A stretch of 64,000 nucleotides of DNA from Robertmurraya korlensis (GTDB lineage: Bacteria; Bacillota; Bacilli; Bacillales; Cytobacillaceae): NCBI RefSeq assembly GCF_023715225.1, contig NZ_JAMBNS010000011.1, positions 112,888 through 176,887 on the forward strand. The letters run 5' to 3'. Both the position numbers and the translations under genes were made by a program. Shown in pieces: positions 14,753 through 22,893 of this stretch. The notes beneath the pieces were generated by a model. The model was not told the origin of the DNA, made no database searches, and was given only the letters and a program-made list of their open reading frames with translations. Position 1 is the stretch's first letter. Each line of letters begins with the position of its first letter.

Positions 14753-15757
14753 TTAAACACTTCTATTCCTTAATGCTTCTCTGTCCACATTTTGTGGTGG
14801 TTGCTCAAGCCATCTGTTTTTAATCATTAATTTCACACCATCATTTGCATATTGAAGTATTTCAGCCATTAGTCTTGTGTAATGTCCGCCCAAATCTTTT
14901 CTAAGACTAGCTCCTATTGCAGCCCCATATCCCGCTACACTAATTGCGGTCAGGCTGTTTGAGTGAAACATCATTAACTTATCTGAAAATGGTGGATCGA
15001 TTGATTCCGATATAGTTGAATCCCAAGAACTCGGTAAGGGAACACCGTCTTCAATTAATATTTCTCGAAACACGGTCTCATGCTTTGCAGCTATTTCTAC
15101 GCCTCTCTCCATATATTTTCTCACTTCAGGCAATTGAGCAACTTGAGAAAACCCTGTAACATACGTTCTTCCAATTGAGTTCATCTCAGTGTTTTTAGAA
15201 ATATGAGCTAATTCCACCACGGTAAGTGGGCGATGCTTCCCTAATAACCCTGATAAATAGGAATCATCTTGAAGATATTCCGCTTTTCTCATTGGTGGGA
15301 TGGTTGGAGAACGAATAAATGCCCCTTTTTGAAGTAGCAAGTCACAGGAATTGTTATATAGTTGCATAAACCTTTGAGAAACAATTGAAAAAAGATCTCT
15401 GACATCATTTCTTGCTAATACTTCAAGTAATGCAGCGGCAGCGGCAGTTCCAGCGGCAGCCATATATTTTATATAGCGTAAGGTAAAAAGGTCTGAATAA
15501 AGCCTTCCCGCTTTTAAGTTTACATCTTCTTGAGTGAATCCTATCGGGAGCGCATGATTCTCCATTTCAAATATTTTTTTAACCTCGTATACAACAAAAT
15601 TACAATCAGTTAAGGCAGTTTGGATTATGTTTGTGGAGTCTTGATCTTCATTTACACTTTGAAAATGCTGAATTATGCAAATAGCCATGGAATTTTGCAT
15701 ATAAGCCCCCCATAATGCCGCAACTTCTGAAGAAACAAGTTTTGGTTTATGCTCCAT
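14753..15757 (-). CDS. DUF3231 family protein (paralog)
   Basis: 334 residues, the same length as the paralog at 6256-7260 and collinear with it: LWGAYMQNSMAICIIQHF near the start, GFTQEDVNLKAGRLYSDLF, TYVTGFSQVAQ.PEVRKYMERG, PFSDKLMMFHSNSL, and the end NRWLEQPPQNVD. Two helical repeats are visible. An alanine-rich run (AAAGTAAAAALL, about 95-106) is peculiar to this copy. It lacks the downstream membrane-protein partner of the other copy. Function unknown; the family is typical of spore formers. Confidence 0.85.
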   Translation of the reverse strand: MEHKPKLVSSEVAALWGAYMQNSMAICIIQHFQSVNEDQDSTNIIQTALTDCNFVVYEVKKIFEMENHALPIGFTQEDVNLKAGRLYSDLFTLRYIKYMAAAGTAAAAALLEVLARNDVRDLFSIVSQRFMQLYNNSCDLLLQKGAFIRSPTIPPMRKAEYLQDDSYLSGLLGKHRPLTVVELAHISKNTEMNSIGRTYVTGFSQVAQLPEVRKYMERGVEIAAKHETVFREILIEDGVPLPSSWDSTISESIDPPFSDKLMMFHSNSLTAISVAGYGAAIGASLRKDLGGHYTRLMAEILQYANDGVKLMIKNRWLEQPPQNVDREALRNRSV

Positions 15758-15833
15758 TTTTTCTCAATACTCCTTTAGTTTTTTACATAGTATGTACAAA
15801 AATGAATATATTATTTTCAAATTAATTTCCAAA

Positions 15834-16110
15834 CGCCGATTTAGGGAGTCAGATAGTAGCGTAATACCAATGAAGTTGGGTAATGCCGATGGAGGAAAGG
15901 CTAGCTACCATTTATCACTCTTACTAGGGACACATTAACTACACACAGTGGTAGGAAAAAATAATAATGGATACAAGACTAGTTAGGATAGCAGAATTAG
16001 CAATATCTGAACCTAAAAGATTAGCAATATCTGTGAATGATAACTAGGAGGAGCCGTGTGCGTTAATAGCGCAAGCACGGTTTTGTGAGGGGGGAAACTC
16101 AATTCCTTCA
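15834..16110 (+). mobile_element. group II intron relic without ORF
   Basis: GAGCCGTGTGCGTTAATAGC and GCAAGCACGGTTTTG (16051-16084) form a typical domain V hairpin, followed by GAGGGGGGAAACTC. Upstream, AGTAGCGTAATACCAATGAA, TTGGGTAATGCCGATGGAGG and AAAGGCTAGCTACC resemble a segment seen in bacterial group II introns before the reverse transcriptase gene. No reverse transcriptase ORF remains and the GUGYG 5' end is not visible, so this is a deleted, probably immobile copy of a lineage different from the intron at 2905-5622. It lies upstream of a border repeat. Confidence 0.7.
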
Positions 16111-16257
16111 ACCATTTGGCTTTCGGCCAGCCACCTATCTGTCTACGCTTAAAGACTAGAGTTACCTCTAGTCCTCCAAAACTCGCTACGAGCGAATGGA
16201 AATTTCTTACTCGGCGGGAATCCCACCCGCTATATGATACGACCTAGGCTCGGCCGC
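16111..16257 (+). other. unclassified structured segment
   Basis: The segment after the intron relic has several small hairpins: TGGCTTTCGGCCA, GACTAGAG-TTAC-CTCTAGTC and GGCGGG-AATC-CCACCCGC. It has no open frame of note and is more GC-rich than its neighbours. It could be the intron 3' region or another RNA; I cannot assign it. Confidence 0.3.
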
Positions 16258-16333
16258 ACACCTGCCAAGTTAGTTCTATAGTAAAAAAAGCATCCCTTCT
16301 TAAAGGAATGCCCCGTTTATTGAACAAATTTAA
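16258..16333 (+). repeat. dispersed border repeat, copy 18 (full length)
   Basis: CACACCTGCCAAGTTAGTTC, TATAGTAAAAAAAGCATCCC, stem GCATCCCTT..AAGGAATGC, then CCCGTTTATTGAACAAATTT. It ends at the stop of the leftward GyrI-like gene. Confidence 0.8.
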
Positions 16334-16334
16334 G

Positions 16335-16733
16335 CTATTTTAATGCTATGTAAATCTCAATTTCACCATCGGGGTAATATTTCTCAAAATCATAGGAGTA
16401 TGCCCTACCCAATGTGCCAGCATTTTCACGTTCCCATATTTTCCTCCAAGTGTTGACAACCCCCTGAACTTCTCCTGTATCTACTTTGAAGATTTCATAT
16501 TTTGTGTGATTCGGTAATTCCAGTAAAGGTTCACTGTTATTGTCTTCAATAGCGATACTTAAAGAATAATCCCCTTTATAGTCACTCTCATAGTTATGAT
16601 ACACTCCGTATTTAGTGACTACTTGGTTAGTCAGATCATTTGATGCCTGCTCCCACAATTTTGTAATCTTATGGAGCAACAGGTCATCATTAAAATTATT
16701 AGTTCGCACACTGTTTATAATTTTTAATTTCAT
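16335..16733 (-). CDS. GyrI-like / effector-binding domain protein
   Basis: A stand-alone 132-residue effector-binding domain (GyrI-like, AraC_E_bind type). It has the conserved region VVNTWRKIWERENAGTLGRAYSYDFEKYY followed by PDGEIEIYIALK, in which the W/E and Y residues line the ligand pocket of BmrR-type domains. No DNA-binding domain is attached. Such proteins bind cationic or hydrophobic small molecules. Start ATG 16733 has AAGGGG upstream. It is a single gene between border repeats; the ligand is unknown. Confidence 0.8.
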   Translation of the reverse strand: MKLKIINSVRTNNFNDDLLLHKITKLWEQASNDLTNQVVTKYGVYHNYESDYKGDYSLSIAIEDNNSEPLLELPNHTKYEIFKVDTGEVQGVVNTWRKIWERENAGTLGRAYSYDFEKYYPDGEIEIYIALK

Positions 16734-16921
16734 ATGTTTCCCCTTTCAAACTAAATTGTATTTCAAGATAGATTCTAGAAAAGTAATGATAATTCCTTTT
16801 TATTGCCAATTATTATTCAACAAACATGCTTCGTTTGTTCAATAACAGATTTTGTAAAGTCAAAAATAAAAGGCCATAATCCTTTAGATCAAGACCCTTT
16901 TTGTAGAAGCTAAGTTTATGA

Positions 16922-16996
16922 CTATCCCTTTTCTTCAATTTCTTTTTCACGAAATACGCAGTAAATTAATATAGCAGATAGAAACCAATAAGGCAT
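16922..16996 (-). CDS. candidate 24-residue membrane peptide
   Basis: The frame starts at ATG 16996 with AGGAAGG 6 nt upstream. It reads MPYWFLSAILIYCVF, then a charged tail REKEIEEKG, and ends at TAG 16922. Hydrophobic helix plus charged tail is typical of small bacterial membrane peptides. The start codon lies in the hairpin of a border repeat. Its short length makes chance possible. Confidence 0.35.
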   Translation of the reverse strand: MPYWFLSAILIYCVFREKEIEEKG

Positions 16997-17040
16997 ATTA
17001 ATCCTTCCTGGATCAATGCTCCCGTTACTTGAATAACTTA
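16990..17040 (+). repeat. dispersed border repeat, copy 19 (hairpin + right half)
   Basis: AAGGCATATTAATCC-TTCCT-GGATCAATGC, then TCCCGTTACTTGAATAACTT. The right half supplies the final codons (KLFK-stop) of the leftward SatA-like GNAT gene. Confidence 0.75.
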
Positions 17041-17570
17041 TACCAATACAAAGTGGTTTCTATATTTGGATTATATGACTGTTTCAATGTGTCAACTCCA
17101 CCTAGTATGAATCCTTGTTTCACATAAAACCTGCACGCTCCAAGATTATCATCTTGAGCCTCTAGAGACATTCCGATAAGTTTTCTTTGTTTTGCCCACT
17201 CTTCCGCTTTAGTTAAGAGCAACTTCCCGATTCCATACCCTCTAAATTCTTTTTTTGTAGCGATATTTTCAATATAACAGAAGCGATTCCAAGCCTTAAT
17301 TATTCTAATTTGCCCAATGCAATTATGATTCTTATAAGCTAAAAATAGAGCTTTATCTTCACGGTTTATATATCGGCTCCAATCAAGTTTATCATCTGGG
17401 AAACGAATTTCTTTAGTTTCATCAAATAGTTCCTCTTCAAAAGACCATTTTCCTGATTGAAAACTGGGTACAACCTTACCAAACACCTTAAAATAATCAC
17501 TTGTTTTATTGATGTCCTCAATTAATTCATCCTTTAATGGAGAAATTATGATTTCTTCTTCAATATTCAT
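17025..17570 (-). CDS. SatA-like GNAT acetyltransferase (streptothricin type)
   Basis: A 181-residue GNAT protein resembling the SatA/Sat4 streptothricin acetyltransferase group. It has DYFKVFGKVVPSF near the start, the acetyl-CoA loop IATKKEFRGYGIGKLLLTKAEEWA (R-G-Y-G-I-G), and GMSLEAQDDNLGACRFYVKQGFILGGVDT near the end, a diagnostic block for the group. It would acetylate the beta-lysine amine of streptothricin-like compounds if the specificity holds; that is inference. ATG 17570 has AAGGTG 6 nt upstream. The C-terminal codons lie in a border repeat, and a MerR/MFS pair lies just upstream. Confidence 0.82.
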   Translation of the reverse strand: MNIEEEIIISPLKDELIEDINKTSDYFKVFGKVVPSFQSGKWSFEEELFDETKEIRFPDDKLDWSRYINREDKALFLAYKNHNCIGQIRIIKAWNRFCYIENIATKKEFRGYGIGKLLLTKAEEWAKQRKLIGMSLEAQDDNLGACRFYVKQGFILGGVDTLKQSYNPNIETTLYWYKLFK

Positions 17571-17644
17571 TTTGACACCTTCCCATTCTGAAAAAGAATT
17601 TTACTAGCACGAGCCTAAACCACAAACAACCAAACTCTTATTCA

Positions 17645-17712
17645 ATAAAACTGTCTTTTATAAAATTAGAAACAGACAAAGGAGTGGGTATTCCTCCTTA
17701 ATTAGATAGACC
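17645..17712 (+). repeat. degenerate border repeat, possible last copy
   Basis: AAAACTGTCTTTTATAAAA, then stem AAGGAGT..ATTCCTCCTT, then AATTAGATAGACC. It only weakly matches the family. The stem lies 3' of the MerR gene and can terminate it. Confidence 0.4.
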
Positions 17713-17723
17713 AATTTATGAAA

Positions 17724-18551
17724 CTAAGTTTCTTTAACTTGAATCATTATTTTGGTGACATACTCTTCCTTATTATTTTTTACAATTGAATCGTAGATAA
17801 ATTCTTCAAAAACATAATCTCCTAAGGATAAATCTAACCGTTCCATTTCTGAAAAAAGTCGCTTGTATGTATCATTAATGGTTGTCTCATCCCCGATATG
17901 ATATCCAATGAGAAAGTCCCCTTTTACCGCTTGAAAATAAGGATAGCCTTCTTTCGGATTCGGTTGTTCAATATATAAATAACTATAATTAGAGAATTCT
18001 CCCTTTAGTACATTTTCCCGTTTGGTCATACTGCCAATTGGATATCCTGAATCGAGCTGAGAAGTGCTCAATTCATTAATAAAATCTGATACGACTTCTA
18101 TAAATTCTTTATCAGTTACATCTTCAATGTTTCTACTTAGATAAAGAGTTGCTTCAGGTAATTGTTCAAACGTCACTTGGTGAAAATCAAGATGAAATGC
18201 TTGTTCCATTAACGCTATATTAGCATCGATCATTTTTTCCTTCATCTCAATATCTCTCCGCTTTTTTACAATTTCCTCCTTCTTTTGATACATCAATGAC
18301 AGAAAGCTTTCAGGAGATTTATTTTGCATGTATGTTTGAATATCATTTAATGACATTCCAAGATCCTTTAATAAATCAATAACAAAAAACAACTCAATTT
18401 GATGAATGGAGTAAAAACGATACCCTTTTTCATTTTTTAATATGGGTGATAATAGTCCGATTTGATCGTAATAAAATAATGTTTGTTTATTTACTTTGCA
18501 AAGCTTTGCAAATTCACCTGTCGATAAATATTTACTGTCTTTTTTGCTCAT
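17724..18551 (-). CDS. MerR-family regulator of the adjacent efflux gene
   Basis: A 275-residue MerR-family protein. It has an N-terminal winged helix (STGEFAKLCKVNKQTLFYYDQIGLLSP, residues about 11-37), a long dimerisation helix (about 80-120), and a C-terminal effector-binding domain, as in BmrR/BltR, with LYIEQPNPKEGYPYF and a final FEEFIYDSIVKN. It faces an MFS efflux gene across 105 bp that contains a promoter with a 19-bp spacer, the mark of MerR activation. By analogy it senses lipophilic drugs and turns on the pump. Confidence 0.88.
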   Translation of the reverse strand: MSKKDSKYLSTGEFAKLCKVNKQTLFYYDQIGLLSPILKNEKGYRFYSIHQIELFFVIDLLKDLGMSLNDIQTYMQNKSPESFLSLMYQKKEEIVKKRRDIEMKEKMIDANIALMEQAFHLDFHQVTFEQLPEATLYLSRNIEDVTDKEFIEVVSDFINELSTSQLDSGYPIGSMTKRENVLKGEFSNYSYLYIEQPNPKEGYPYFQAVKGDFLIGYHIGDETTINDTYKRLFSEMERLDLSLGDYVFEEFIYDSIVKNNKEEYVTKIMIQVKET

Positions 18552-18568
18552 TTATACATACACCGCCC

Positions 18569-18599
18569 TTGACTATATAGTTACTATATAGATTAGGAT
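18569..18599 (+). promoter_or_regulatory. MerR-type promoter with operator
   Basis: The -35 box TTGACT (18569-18574) and -10 box TAGGAT (18594-18599) are separated by 19 bp. The spacer holds a perfect inverted repeat, CTATATAGT-T-ACTATATAG (18573-18591). Over-long spacers of this type are twisted into shape by MerR-family activators. It faces the MFS gene. Confidence 0.75.
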
Positions 18600-18656
18600 G
18601 AAAATTGTAAACAATAAGAGGATTTACCGTAATCACCCTTTTTAAGGAGAATGTAT

Positions 18657-19853
18657 ATGAAGGCCTATAAAGTCACCTTAGGATTATTGCTATTGAATTT
18701 ATTTATTGCATTTTTGGGGATTGGTTTAGTCATCCCCGTTTTACCAACGCTAATGAATGAGCTAGGCATCACTGGAACAACTGTTGGATATTTAACAGCG
18801 GCTTTTGCCATTGCTCAATTAGTTGTTTCACCGATGGCAGGAAAAGCTGCAGATCAGTTTGGAAGAAAAAAAATGATTATCATAGGGTTATTTATCTTTG
18901 GTGCTTCAGAATTTTTGTTTGGAATGGGAAAAGAAATTGAAATTCTTTTTATATCTCGTATGCTTGGAGGGGTTAGTGCAGCATTTATTATGCCAGCAGT
19001 GACCGCATTTATTGCAGATATAACAAATTTAGAAACTCGTCCAAAAGCACTTGGTTATATGTCAGCCGCAATAAGTACAGGTTTTATTATTGGTCCGGGA
19101 ATTGGTGGATTTTTAGCGGAGTTTGGTACACGTATTCCGTTCTTTTTTGCAGGCGGACTAGGTGCATTGGCTGCTGTTCTTTCGATTTTCTTATTATCTG
19201 AGCCAGACCGGTCAGAGGTACATAATGAGAAAGAAACAGAAGGTCAGGTTAGTGTCAAAAGAATTTTTGCACCGAAGTACTCTTATGCGTTTCTTTTAAT
19301 ATTTATTACATCCTTCGGTTTAGCTGCGTTTGAATCATTCTTTAGTTTATTTGTGGATCATAAATTTCATTTTCAACCATCAGATATAGCTATTGTTATT
19401 ACAGGTGGAGCCATTTTTGGTGCTGTTTCACAAGTCATTTTGTTTGATAAGCTAACTCGTATTTGGGGAGAAATTAAGCTCATAAGATACAGTTTAATTT
19501 TGTCAGCACTGCTTGTTTTTTTAATGACGGTCGCACATTCGTATTTCACTATATTACTGGTAACATTTATTGTTTTTGTAGGGTTCGATTTATTTCGACC
19601 AGCAGTTACCTCTTATCTATCCAATAATGCCGGGAATGAACAAGGGTTTATTGGTGGAATGAACTCCATGTTTACCAGTTTAGCAAACATTAGTGGTCCA
19701 ATTATTGGCGGAGTGTTATTTGATCTAGATATTAACTACCCTTACTACTTTTCTACTGTCATATTAGCGTTAGGAATCGTATTAACTTGGTTCTGGACCA
19801 AATCAACCAATGATTCTCCTAATGAAGTGAAGGCTAGTGTTGCTAACCAATAA
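18657..19853 (+). CDS. MFS drug efflux transporter (Bmr/Blt/NorA-like)
   Basis: A 398-residue major facilitator with 12 predicted membrane helices. It has motif A between helices 2 and 3 (AGKAADQFGRKK, 61-72), GGVSAAFIMPAVTAFIADIT (motif B region) and the drug-antiporter motif C region (GFIIGPGIGGFLAEFG). Its length matches Bmr and Blt (about 390-400). The start at 18657 has AAGGAG 7 nt upstream; ATG 18651 lies too close to that site. It is under the MerR-type promoter of the divergent regulator and probably exports cationic or hydrophobic drugs using proton exchange. Confidence 0.88.
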   Translation: MKAYKVTLGLLLLNLFIAFLGIGLVIPVLPTLMNELGITGTTVGYLTAAFAIAQLVVSPMAGKAADQFGRKKMIIIGLFIFGASEFLFGMGKEIEILFISRMLGGVSAAFIMPAVTAFIADITNLETRPKALGYMSAAISTGFIIGPGIGGFLAEFGTRIPFFFAGGLGALAAVLSIFLLSEPDRSEVHNEKETEGQVSVKRIFAPKYSYAFLLIFITSFGLAAFESFFSLFVDHKFHFQPSDIAIVITGGAIFGAVSQVILFDKLTRIWGEIKLIRYSLILSALLVFLMTVAHSYFTILLVTFIVFVGFDLFRPAVTSYLSNNAGNEQGFIGGMNSMFTSLANISGPIIGGVLFDLDINYPYYFSTVILALGIVLTWFWTKSTNDSPNEVKASVANQ

Positions 19854-19878
19854 GGAGACTAGATCTTTGGCATCCGAG

Positions 19879-19904
19879 GAAGCTCAATCTTTTTGAGCTT
19901 CTAT
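19879..19904 (+). terminator. terminator of the MFS gene
   Basis: GAAGCTCAA-TCTTT-TTGAGCTTC followed by TATTTTATG, 26 bp after the stop. Confidence 0.75.
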
Positions 19905-19926
19905 TTTATGTAAAACCTAGCAGAAG

Positions 19927-20120
19927 TATAATAAGCGGAGATTTTCCGGTTAGATACAAAATGAAGCTCATTTCAGGGCAAATAAGGGGAGATTTTCCGG
20001 TTATGCAAAGGAAAACTACCCATTTTCACCTTTTTTGAGCCAATAGGCGGAATATCTCCGTTTATTAGGACCATTTTTTATTTTATTTACAGCTTAGTCG
20101 GAATTTTTCCGTCTATTTTC
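19927..20120. repeat. four-stem CGGA..TCCG element, copy A
   Basis: Four short palindromic units start near 19930, 19981, 20041 and 20093 (AAGCGGAGATTTTCCGG, GGGGAGATTTTCCGG, GGCGGAATATCTCCG, GTCGGAATTTTTCCG). Between units 2 and 3 is CACCTTTTTTGAGCCAATA. The same four units with nearly equal spacing occur at 43267-43460 and 63162-63350. It lies between the convergent MFS and rlmCD genes; the 19854-20241 gap holds nothing else. Confidence 0.8.
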
Positions 20121-20241
20121 AGATAGGGTGCTTAACCTAATCTCCCAACCGATAAGAGCGTTCCCTCATGGTCCCAGATTCGGGAAACAGCATTTTTTAT
20201 CGATCAACTGAGAAAAGATAAAAATTAAAAGAAGCCTTTTA

Positions 20242-21624
20242 TTAGGCTCCTTCTACATTTAGAACGATCTGCGCAACCGCCTCACAATGTGTCGTATGTG
20301 GAAACATATCAACAGGCTGAACCTCAACCGTGCGATACCCACCATCCTCAAGCACTCTCAAATCCCTTGCCAAAGTAGCTGGATTACAAGACACATAAAC
20401 AACCTTCTTCGGCTTCATCTCAATAATGGTTTGTAGCAATGCATCATCGCAGCCTTTACGTGGCGGATCCACGACAAGTACGTCCGCAACGATCCCTTCC
20501 TTATACCAATTAGGGATTACAACCTCTGCCTCACCTACCGCAAACTCTACATTATCAATCCCATTTAAATCAGCATTACGGTTCGCATCCGCAATAGCCT
20601 CAGGGACAATTTCAACCCCGTACACCTTCTTCGCCTTTTGTGCGAGAAACAGCGAAATCGTGCCTATTCCACAATAAGCATCAATCACGGTTTCCTCACC
20701 AGTCAATTCAGCATAAGAAAGGGCTTGGTCATAAAGTACCTTCGTTTGCTCTGGATTCACTTGGTAAAACGATCTTGAGCTAATCGCAAATTTGACATTG
20801 CCAATTAAGTCATAGATGACCTCTTCTCCCCATAACACACGGGTTTCGTCACCAAGGATGACATTGGTTTTCTTTGAGTTAACATTCTGGATGATCGACT
20901 TAACCCCTTCAACACTTTCGAGGATCTCTTTAACGATTTTTTCCTTGTTTGGGAGCTCCGAGGTACGTGTCACAAGTACCACCATGACTTCCTTCGTGAC
21001 TTGTCCATGGCGAGCCATGATATGCCGTAATGTTCCTTTATGACGCTGCTCGTTATAGGCCGTGACTCCATATTTCGTACAGATTCTTTTTACTGCCTGA
21101 ACGACCTCATCATTTTTTTCCTGCTGGATCATACAAGCTTCCATATTGATGATTTCATGGCTGCGCTGCTGATAAAAACCCGCAATCAAGCCACCTTCAC
21201 GCTCACCTACAGGAACTTGTGCTTTATTTCGATATCTCCAAGGCTCACTCATGCCTAATACCGGATGAACCTTTACATTTTCTAGCTTGCCGATGCGGGT
21301 CAGGACGTCTCTTACTTGCTTTTCCTTCGCTAACAGCTGTCCTTCATAGCTCAAATGCTGAAGTTGACAGCCTCCACACTCTTTATAAATGGGGCATGGG
21401 GCGTCCACACGGTATGGGCTTTGTTCAAGGATTTGCTCTAAACGACCGAACCCATATCCCTTATTGACCTTAATCACCTTGATTTTTGCTTTTTCACCAG
21501 GCAGTGCATTTTTGACGAATAACGGATAGCCATCTACTTTCGCTACTCCTGCACCGTCATGGGTTAAATCTTCGAATACAACTTCTATATAATCATTTTT
21601 TTGGACGGGTATTGTTTTTGTCAT
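20242..21624 (-). CDS. rlmCD: 23S rRNA (uracil-C5)-methyltransferase RlmCD
   Basis: A 460-residue SAM-dependent RNA m5U methyltransferase of the RumA/TrmA family. It has an N-terminal TRAM domain (about 8-66), an iron-sulfur cysteine cluster ([16 protein letters not shown]77/C83/C86) and a methyltransferase domain with [16 protein letters not shown]. The DPPRKGCD motif is followed by the catalytic cysteine in [12 protein letters not shown]. In B. subtilis the protein at this locus (YefA) modifies both U747 and U1939 of 23S rRNA; the same role is inferred from synteny with dgkB and gatCAB. It could instead have only one target. Confidence 0.88.
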   Translation of the reverse strand: MTKTIPVQKNDYIEVVFEDLTHDGAGVAKVDGYPLFVKNALPGEKAKIKVIKVNKGYGFGRLEQILEQSPYRVDAPCPIYKECGGCQLQHLSYEGQLLAKEKQVRDVLTRIGKLENVKVHPVLGMSEPWRYRNKAQVPVGEREGGLIAGFYQQRSHEIINMEACMIQQEKNDEVVQAVKRICTKYGVTAYNEQRHKGTLRHIMARHGQVTKEVMVVLVTRTSELPNKEKIVKEILESVEGVKSIIQNVNSKKTNVILGDETRVLWGEEVIYDLIGNVKFAISSRSFYQVNPEQTKVLYDQALSYAELTGEETVIDAYCGIGTISLFLAQKAKKVYGVEIVPEAIADANRNADLNGIDNVEFAVGEAEVVIPNWYKEGIVADVLVVDPPRKGCDDALLQTIIEMKPKKVVYVSCNPATLARDLRVLEDGGYRTVEVQPVDMFPHTTHCEAVAQIVLNVEGA

Positions 21625-21721
21625 TGGTTACTTCCTTTATCCTTTTTCGATATGAAAAATTGTATCATAACTCCCTCTCAGTTACGAAATCACAAAAAGA
21701 AACTAACCACCTGTGCAGTGA

Positions 21722-22660
21722 TTAGTTTCCTGAAACATTCCAACCTTCCGCTGGTCGGTCCTGCTCACGTATTTGATCAATCGGAACAAACACTTCTAAA
21801 TGACGGTATAGATTCACAAACTCCGCAGGTAGAAGACCTCCGAATTCTCCATCCAGATTGAGCTGAACTTTTTCCTCGGAGTGAACTTTGATACGGTTAG
21901 CCTTTGTATAAAGAACATGTGGGTCATTTACATGCTCCCCGCGTACAGCTAACGTGGCGATGCGGATAAATTCAGCAAGGTTTGTCTTCTTTAAAATTAA
22001 TAAAGTAAACATACCATCGTTTATCGAAGCATCCGGAGCCAGTCGCTCAAAGCCACCTACTGAATTAGTTAGCCCGACAAGAAACAGCATGACCTCTCCT
22101 TCAAAAAGCTTGCCATCGTATTCAATACTTAAATCTGTTGCACGAATAGAAGGAAGCATTTCAATTCCTTTTAAGTAATAAGCCAGTTGCCCAAGCATCG
22201 TTTTTAGTTTGCTTGGTACCTCATACGTTAGCTCCGTTAAACGGCCACCACCAGCAATATTAATAAAATACTTGTCATTGATACGTCCAATATCAACAGG
22301 AATCGTATCTCCCTTAACGATAATATCAGCTGCTGCTTCAATGTCCCGTGGGATATGCAGAGCTCTTGCAAAATCATTAGTGGTTCCAACTGGAATGACC
22401 CCAAGCTTTGGACGATACTCTTGCTCAGCAAGTCCGTTCACCACTTCATTAATCGTCCCGTCTCCACCTGCTGCTACGACCAGATCGTACTTTCGAGCGA
22501 CGGCAATTTTAGCCGCTTGGGTCGCGTCACCTGCACCTGTTGTTGCATGACAAGAAGTCTCATAACCGGCCATTTCTAGCTTTTGCAGTACCTCTGGCAA
22601 TTGCTTTTTAAAGGCTTCTCTTCCCGAGGTAGGATTATAAATAATTCTTGCTCTTTTCAT
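21722..22660 (-). CDS. dgkB: diacylglycerol kinase DgkB
   Basis: A 312-residue lipid kinase of the DAGK_cat family that phosphorylates diacylglycerol to phosphatidate, recycling diacylglycerol from lipoteichoic acid synthesis at the membrane. It has the nucleotide-binding GGDGT (65-69) within VVAAGGDGTINEVVNGL, PVGTTNDFARAL, and NIAGGGRLTELTYEVPSKLK. Start MKRARIIYNPTSG at 22660 is chosen because AGGA lies 8 nt upstream and it matches B. subtilis DgkB; two ATGs lie a few codons earlier. It is followed by rlmCD, as in B. subtilis. Confidence 0.93.
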   Translation of the reverse strand: MKRARIIYNPTSGREAFKKQLPEVLQKLEMAGYETSCHATTGAGDATQAAKIAVARKYDLVVAAGGDGTINEVVNGLAEQEYRPKLGVIPVGTTNDFARALHIPRDIEAAADIIVKGDTIPVDIGRINDKYFINIAGGGRLTELTYEVPSKLKTMLGQLAYYLKGIEMLPSIRATDLSIEYDGKLFEGEVMLFLVGLTNSVGGFERLAPDASINDGMFTLLILKKTNLAEFIRIATLAVRGEHVNDPHVLYTKANRIKVHSEEKVQLNLDGEFGGLLPAEFVNLYRHLEVFVPIDQIREQDRPAEGWNVSGN

Positions 22661-22893
22661 TTTCATCATCCTATTTCAAAAAATAAGGTTCTTTTTCTAT
22701 TAGTATGTATACTCAGATGCCGATTCCATCATTTAACATTAATATCATATCTCACTGCTTACATTCCTGCAAATTTGTTGACAATCTATCATATCATGGA
22801 GATAGGTAAAAGTAAAAATCTCCACTCTAACCGCACCGATAAAAATATGGTAAAATTTAGACATAATAACAATTAAATGTAAGGAGGAATTCT

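Noticed and set aside
126..17712. CRISPR array as an explanation for the regularly placed repeats
   Set aside because: Spacing is irregular and gene-sized, copies are about 80 bp and divergent, and there are no cas genes.
20426..20677. Open frame antisense to rlmCD, and many similar frames opposite the gat, lig, pcrA and pur genes
   Set aside because: They are antisense shadows of well-supported genes, with no ribosome sites and low-complexity Ser/Thr/Pro-rich translations.
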